Shown: positions 60,589 to 64,000 of the stretch, one piece after another | How the letters are laid out: each line of letters begins with the position of its first letter | Position numbering within the stretch: the first letter of the stretch is position 1 | Assembly (NCBI GenBank): GCA_034440115.1 | Contig: JAWXBM010000080.1 | Location: 1-64,000 of the forward strand | Origin: JAWXBM01 sp034440115 | Lineage (GTDB): Bacteria; Pseudomonadota; Gammaproteobacteria; Xanthomonadales; SZUA-36 | DNA: 64,000 nucleotides | Direction: 5' to 3' | Made by a program: the position numbers and the translations under genes | The notes under the pieces: model-generated | Seen by the model: only the letters and a program-made list of their open reading frames with translations | What the model was told of the DNA's origin: nothing | Databases searched by the model: none

Positions 60589-62136
60589 ATGACGCTAACT
60601 AAATACAATTCTTATGCCCAACCAGGTAGATTTTCTAGCGGTATCGTACTGCTGTTGATCCTGTTTCTGGCCGGCTGTACGACCCTGCCACCCGATCTTG
60701 GCAGAAGTGATGTTGACACTTTGATTTCGGAGCGTGGAAAACCGGTTGAACATCAAGCGACCGAGGCTGCCGCAAAGAAGTTTGTGTCCAGCTTGACGGC
60801 AAGCCCTCTGACGCCGGACGGTGCCATTCGAATTGCGTTAGTGAACAACCCACAACTACAAGCAGCCTATGCCCAGCTCGGTTTTGCAGCAGCCGATGTC
60901 TACGCAGCGGGTCGTGTTCGCAACCCGGTTTTCAGTGCTTCCTTGCTGTTTCCGAATGTACCAACAGAAGCCAATCAGCTCACCCTGGGGCTGGTGACCT
61001 CTTTCACCGACCTGATTACCATGTCATCCAGAAAGCGTCTTTCGGCCGGGGCGTTTGCTGCCTTGAAGTCCAGTATCGGGGCGGAAATTCTGCAAGTGGC
61101 AGCCGCGGCTGAACGCGCTCTATATCTGTATGCAGGTGCACAGCAGGTGGAAGCACTGCGCAATCAAGTGGCCCTTGCTGCAGCGCTATCTGCAGGCCTT
61201 GCTGAGCGCTTCTTCGAAGCGGGTAACATGAAGGCGCGCGAACTGGCCCTTGAGCGAGCTGCCGCATCTGAAGCCCGCCTTGAGGCGCTGGATGCGGCTG
61301 CCGAAACGCAGGCTGCCAGGACAACTCTGGCAACGGTGCTCGGACTTTCCAGCGGCAGTGATTGGACTGCACAGAATCAATTGTATTTGCCAGTTACCGA
61401 GGAAGATGAGCTGGATACGCTGCTCTCGCTGGCTTTTGAGTCACGGTTGGATCTGGAAGCTGCTCAAACCAACGCAGAGGTACTGGCTGATCGACTGGGT
61501 ATTACGAATTGGAGCCGTTGGCTGGGAGAACTGGATGTCGGTGTCAGTCGCGAACGTGAGACCGACGGCTCTCGTATTACCGGGCCGGAGCTGGCTTGGG
61601 AGCTACCGGTATTCAATCAACACCAAGACGCCATGTTACGGGCGGAGGCGGAGCTTAAGATTGCCATCGCCGAAGTACGGCGATTGACCATTGCCGTCGA
61701 TAACAGCGTTCGGCTGGCCCACGCTGAGCTACAGAATGCCAGGCTGCGCATCGCAGAATACCAGCAGGAATTGATCCCGCAGCGGGTCGAAGCAGTTGCC
61801 CGTGCCCAGGAAGAGGTAAATTTCATGCTTATCGGCGTCTTCGAATTGATTGTCACCAAACAGCAGGAATACGCCGCCTACCAGGGATACCTCGAGGCTA
61901 TCCGTGATTATTGGGTAGTACGAGCCGACCTGAGTCTGGCCGCAGGAAACACTTTGCCCAGCAGCGCTGCGATTGGCGAGCAGCGAGTGGAAACAGAGGA
62001 TTTCCTTAATCCCCAGCCGGCCGACATGAACCATTCGGGCCACGGTGCAATGAAGATGGAAAAGGATATGGAAATGAACACGAAAACAGGCGAACACGAA
62101 TCACATCAAGCGGAAAAAAACGGAGATCAGCCATGA
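60589..62136 (+). CDS. TolC-family outer-membrane efflux lipoprotein of the copper cluster
   Basis: Protein of 515 residues with lipobox LILFLAGC (Cys about residue 30) and the two repeated alpha-hairpin/beta-barrel halves of outer-membrane efflux channels (ALVNNPQLQAAYAQLG, LAFESRLDLEAAQTNAEVLA, NSVRLAHAELQNARLRIAEY). The C-terminus carries a Met/His-rich tail (DMNHSGHGAMKMEKDMEMN) likely binding copper. It overlaps the multicopper oxidase gene by 4 bp. RND pump and membrane-fusion partners are not in the window. Preceded by AAGGAGTCATC. Confidence 0.87.
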   Translation: MTLTKYNSYAQPGRFSSGIVLLLILFLAGCTTLPPDLGRSDVDTLISERGKPVEHQATEAAAKKFVSSLTASPLTPDGAIRIALVNNPQLQAAYAQLGFAAADVYAAGRVRNPVFSASLLFPNVPTEANQLTLGLVTSFTDLITMSSRKRLSAGAFAALKSSIGAEILQVAAAAERALYLYAGAQQVEALRNQVALAAALSAGLAERFFEAGNMKARELALERAAASEARLEALDAAAETQAARTTLATVLGLSSGSDWTAQNQLYLPVTEEDELDTLLSLAFESRLDLEAAQTNAEVLADRLGITNWSRWLGELDVGVSRERETDGSRITGPELAWELPVFNQHQDAMLRAEAELKIAIAEVRRLTIAVDNSVRLAHAELQNARLRIAEYQQELIPQRVEAVARAQEEVNFMLIGVFELIVTKQQEYAAYQGYLEAIRDYWVVRADLSLAAGNTLPSSAAIGEQRVETEDFLNPQPADMNHSGHGAMKMEKDMEMNTKTGEHESHQAEKNGDQP

Positions 62137-63437
62137 CCTCGCGACGGGAATTCCTGGGTTATACCGGGGCAGGCGCGGTTATGGCGACCGTGGGCCCCCT
62201 GAGTGGCAAGGTTAATGCTGCTGAGGCGCCGCGCGCACCAGCCAACAACGCTTCGAATACATACCTGCCGACCAAGACTCTGAATGGCTGGACGCTCCCT
62301 TACACCATGAAAGACGGCGTAAAGGAGTTTCATTTGGTGGCTGAAGAAGTAGACCATGAATTCGCACCGGGCAGCCGGGCCAAGTGCTGGGGTTACAACG
62401 GAAGTACTCCCGGTCCCACCATTGAAGCCGTTGAAGGGGACAGAGTTCGAATCCTGGTAACAAATCTGCTCAAGGAGCATACCACCATTCATTGGCACGG
62501 CCTTATTCTGCCAAGTGGTATGGACGGCGTGGGTGGATTAAGTCAGCCTGCTATTCAGCCCGGTGAAACCTATGCCTACGAATTCACCTTGGTTCAGCAC
62601 GGCAGCCATATGTACCATCCGCACGCCGATGAGATGGTCCAGTTGGCCGTTGGTCTGATGGGCATGTTCATTATTCACCCCAAGGAGGGTGAGGCTGTTC
62701 CGATTGATCGGGATTATTGCTTTCTGCTGCATAATTGGGCTTTACACCCCGGCACTTATCGGCCCGATCCGGCCGTGATGGTGGAATTTGACTTGTGGAC
62801 GTTCAACAGCAAGGTCTTCCCTGCAATAGAGCCCTTGGTGGCACGGACTGGTGATCGTGTGCGCATCCGCATGGCCAATCTTTCCATGTGGAACCATCCG
62901 ATTCATTTGCATGGTGTGCAGTATTGGGTAACAGGATCAGACGGTGGACGCTGGCCGCAGGCGCAGTGGCGCACAGAGACTTCCGAAATCATTGGGGTTG
63001 GCCAAATACGTGATATCGAATTCATTGCCGTTCCTGGTGATTGGGCTTTTCATTGCCACATGGCGCATCACACCATGAATGCCATGGGACACAAGATCCC
63101 CAATCCCCTGGGGGTCGATCAAAGCGGCATCGATGCGGAAATCAGGAAACTGTTGCCGGGTTTTGTGGCCATGGGGGAGAACGGTATGGCAGAACATCAG
63201 GAGCACACGAATATGGGTCATGCTAAAGGGCCAGTCAATACATTACCCATGATGATGGGCATTGGCCCCTATGGGAATATCGAAATGGGCGGCATGTTTA
63301 CCACGGTGAAAGTTCGGGATGATTTGCAGCCGGGTGACTATAAGGACCCGGGTTGGTACGCTGCTCCTGCGGGGACCGTGGCTGCGCGCGTCAGTGCCAA
63401 CCCGGATTTTGGCAGTCCAACACGCCGAAAGGCCTGA
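62133..63437 (+). CDS. TAT-exported multicopper oxidase (CopA-like)
   Basis: Protein of 434 residues with a twin-arginine signal (SRREFLGYTGAGAVMATVG). All four copper-ligand motifs are present: THIHWHGL-type (IHWHGLILP, about residue 119), HMYHPHAD (about 160), HPIHLHGVQYWV (about 257) and HCHMAHHTMNAMGH (about 305) with the type 1 Cys and axial Met. Oxidises Cu(I) or phenolic compounds in the periplasm with O2. The C-terminal third contains Met- and His-rich segments (HQEHTNMGHAKG, MMMGIG). Shorter than PcoA-type enzymes (about 600), closer to two-domain-sized copper oxidases linked to TolC genes. Confidence 0.9.
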   Translation: MTSRREFLGYTGAGAVMATVGPLSGKVNAAEAPRAPANNASNTYLPTKTLNGWTLPYTMKDGVKEFHLVAEEVDHEFAPGSRAKCWGYNGSTPGPTIEAVEGDRVRILVTNLLKEHTTIHWHGLILPSGMDGVGGLSQPAIQPGETYAYEFTLVQHGSHMYHPHADEMVQLAVGLMGMFIIHPKEGEAVPIDRDYCFLLHNWALHPGTYRPDPAVMVEFDLWTFNSKVFPAIEPLVARTGDRVRIRMANLSMWNHPIHLHGVQYWVTGSDGGRWPQAQWRTETSEIIGVGQIRDIEFIAVPGDWAFHCHMAHHTMNAMGHKIPNPLGVDQSGIDAEIRKLLPGFVAMGENGMAEHQEHTNMGHAKGPVNTLPMMMGIGPYGNIEMGGMFTTVKVRDDLQPGDYKDPGWYAAPAGTVAARVSANPDFGSPTRRKA

Positions 63438-63443
63438 AGTTGG

Positions 63444-63662
63444 TCAGCGTAAACTTTCAACCATGTTCATCGGTTTCTTGAGCTCCCTGGCCTTGATTTC
63501 CTTGAGGCCGACGACCTTCTCGTCATAGACCACGGTTGCGCTGCCGCCGACGTAGTTGACCTCGGCCTTGTCGATGCCCGGCAGTTTCAGAAGCTGTTTC
63601 TCGACGCCCCGCGCGCTCAGCGCTGAGAGCATCCCGGCTACTTCAATAACGCTGGTTTTCAT
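63444..63662 (-). CDS. HMA-like metal-binding domain protein without the CxxC
   Basis: Protein of 72 residues from ATG 63662; a frame extends to 63785 but looks non-coding. It has the ferredoxin-like HMA fold pattern: IEVAGM…GVEKQLLKLPGIDKAEVNYV, GSATVVYDE. In copper chaperones the loop after GM reads xCxxC; here it reads GMLSALSARG with no Cys. The C-terminal part (KARELKKPMNMVESLR) departs from the usual …E-E-C-G-Y-x-C. Such Cys-less HMA units are found at the N-terminus of some heavy-metal ATPases. It converges on the oxidase gene with 6 bp between. Confidence 0.72.
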   Translation of the reverse strand: MKTSVIEVAGMLSALSARGVEKQLLKLPGIDKAEVNYVGGSATVVYDEKVVGLKEIKARELKKPMNMVESLR

Positions 63663-63830
63663 TGCTGCACCCAATTTATTTCTGAGAAAGTTGTATTTTC
63701 TTACGCGAACAATTAGTAAACGGCTCGCCTCGCTACTCTGCAACTTCCTGACGCTGTCACCTTGACTCAGGTCAACAAACATCATGCAACCTGAAAGGTT
63801 TCAAAAACCGTATTGTTTAGGTGGACTTGG

Positions 63831-64000
63831 TTAGTGGTGTGATATTTCGGCTTCGCTCTCCACCTCGTCCGCCCAATAGCCGGAACGACCGTAGTGTTCA
63901 TGGATGCCCATTTCCTGCGTTCGATCCAATTGCGCCGTCGAGTCGTAGGGCGGAGCGTCTTTTACTGCTTGCCGGGTCAGATCGACCGAGACGGTGGTCT
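63831..64000 (-). CDS. PRC-barrel domain protein, C-terminal part (runs off the window)
   Basis: The minus strand from the window edge to the TAA at 63831-63833 reads TVSVDLTRQAVKDAPPYDST, AQLDRTQEMGIHEHYGRSGY and WADEVESEAEISHH. The run V-D-L-T-R-xAVKD(A/S)PPYD…E-x-x-L/I-x-x-HYGRxGYW is typical of the end of PRC-barrel proteins in general stress regions. The start lies beyond 64000. 168 bp separate it from the HMA gene on the same strand; that space holds TTGACctgaGTCAA (about 63762-63775), a possible regulator site. Confidence 0.72.
   Translation of the reverse strand, partial: TTVSVDLTRQAVKDAPPYDSTAQLDRTQEMGIHEHYGRSGYWADEVESEAEISHH

Noticed and set aside
63762..63775. CueR-type copper promoter before the HMA gene
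   Set aside because: TTGAC is present on the minus strand but the 19-base spacer and a matching -10 were not found, so only a generic palindrome is noted.

Overview
The window is a chromosomal stretch of a Gram-negative gammaproteobacterium, judged from the gene content only. It carries ubiE-ubiJ-ubiB, hslV-hslU, lptM-dapF-DUF484-xerC, algZ-algR-hemC-hemD-hemX-hemY and an outer-membrane phospholipase gene. The oleABCD olefin cluster and a C-terminal 'DGFE' tail on a decayed secreted protein resemble Xanthomonadales-like genomes. The algZR-hemCDXY order is also found in Pseudomonas-like genomes. I cannot place it to genus. No rRNA, tRNA or CRISPR array was seen.

Layout. 1-670: frameshifted remnant of an IS630-type transposase. 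675-4729: secreted M20 amidohydrolase, then a two-gene operon of amidohydrolase-superfamily proteins, one of which has lost its metal ligands. 4922-13154: a small kinase-like gene converging on the complete oleA-oleB-oleC-oleD cluster for long-chain head-to-head hydrocarbons; divergent from oleA lie a Sfp-type phosphopantetheinyl transferase and a phospholipase D/cardiolipin-synthase-like lipoprotein. 13279-15063: a 2OG-Fe(II) oxygenase-like gene facing a sulfotransferase-like gene. 15148-18271: ubiquinone genes. 18494-23563: envelope proteins, a MOSC protein and a PLP decarboxylase. 23773-30534: an accessory island with Fic protein, type III methyltransferase, DUF3800 protein and type III restriction subunit. 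30753-37062: XdhC and MocA-like molybdenum-cofactor proteins, NnrS, an SDR, an Orn/Lys/Arg-type decarboxylase split in two frames at CTT-TGA, and a quinone oxidoreductase. 37260-43600: a patchwork of decayed fragments (secreted protease-like, cupin, ribbon-helix-helix antitoxin) around a glycosyltransferase-like gene, hslVU and a flavin-dependent halogenase. 43583-53496: core cell-division, lysine and heme genes. 53634-58983: ferredoxin reductase, acyltransferase, YheT-type hydrolase and a TPR/sulfotransferase-like protein. 59886-64000: a copper-handling cluster (metal-binding small protein, TolC-type channel, TAT-exported multicopper oxidase, cysteine-less HMA protein) and the end of a PRC-barrel gene.

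The most unusual feature runs through the whole window. Short imperfect tandem repeats (units of 7, 12, 13, 15 or 16 bp, 2-8 copies) sit at about ten gene junctions, usually containing or directly abutting the upstream stop codon and often the next start codon. In-frame 12-bp repeats also occur inside coding regions (an amidohydrolase, hemD, hemX, dapF). Upstream of the TPR gene each 16-bp copy makes a tiny cistron beginning with nearly the same codons as the real gene. Separately, REP palindromes (GTAGGAGC type) and GGGGTCAGAGTAAA palindromes occupy several intergenic spaces.

All family calls come from reading motifs in the translated sequence; no database search was run.
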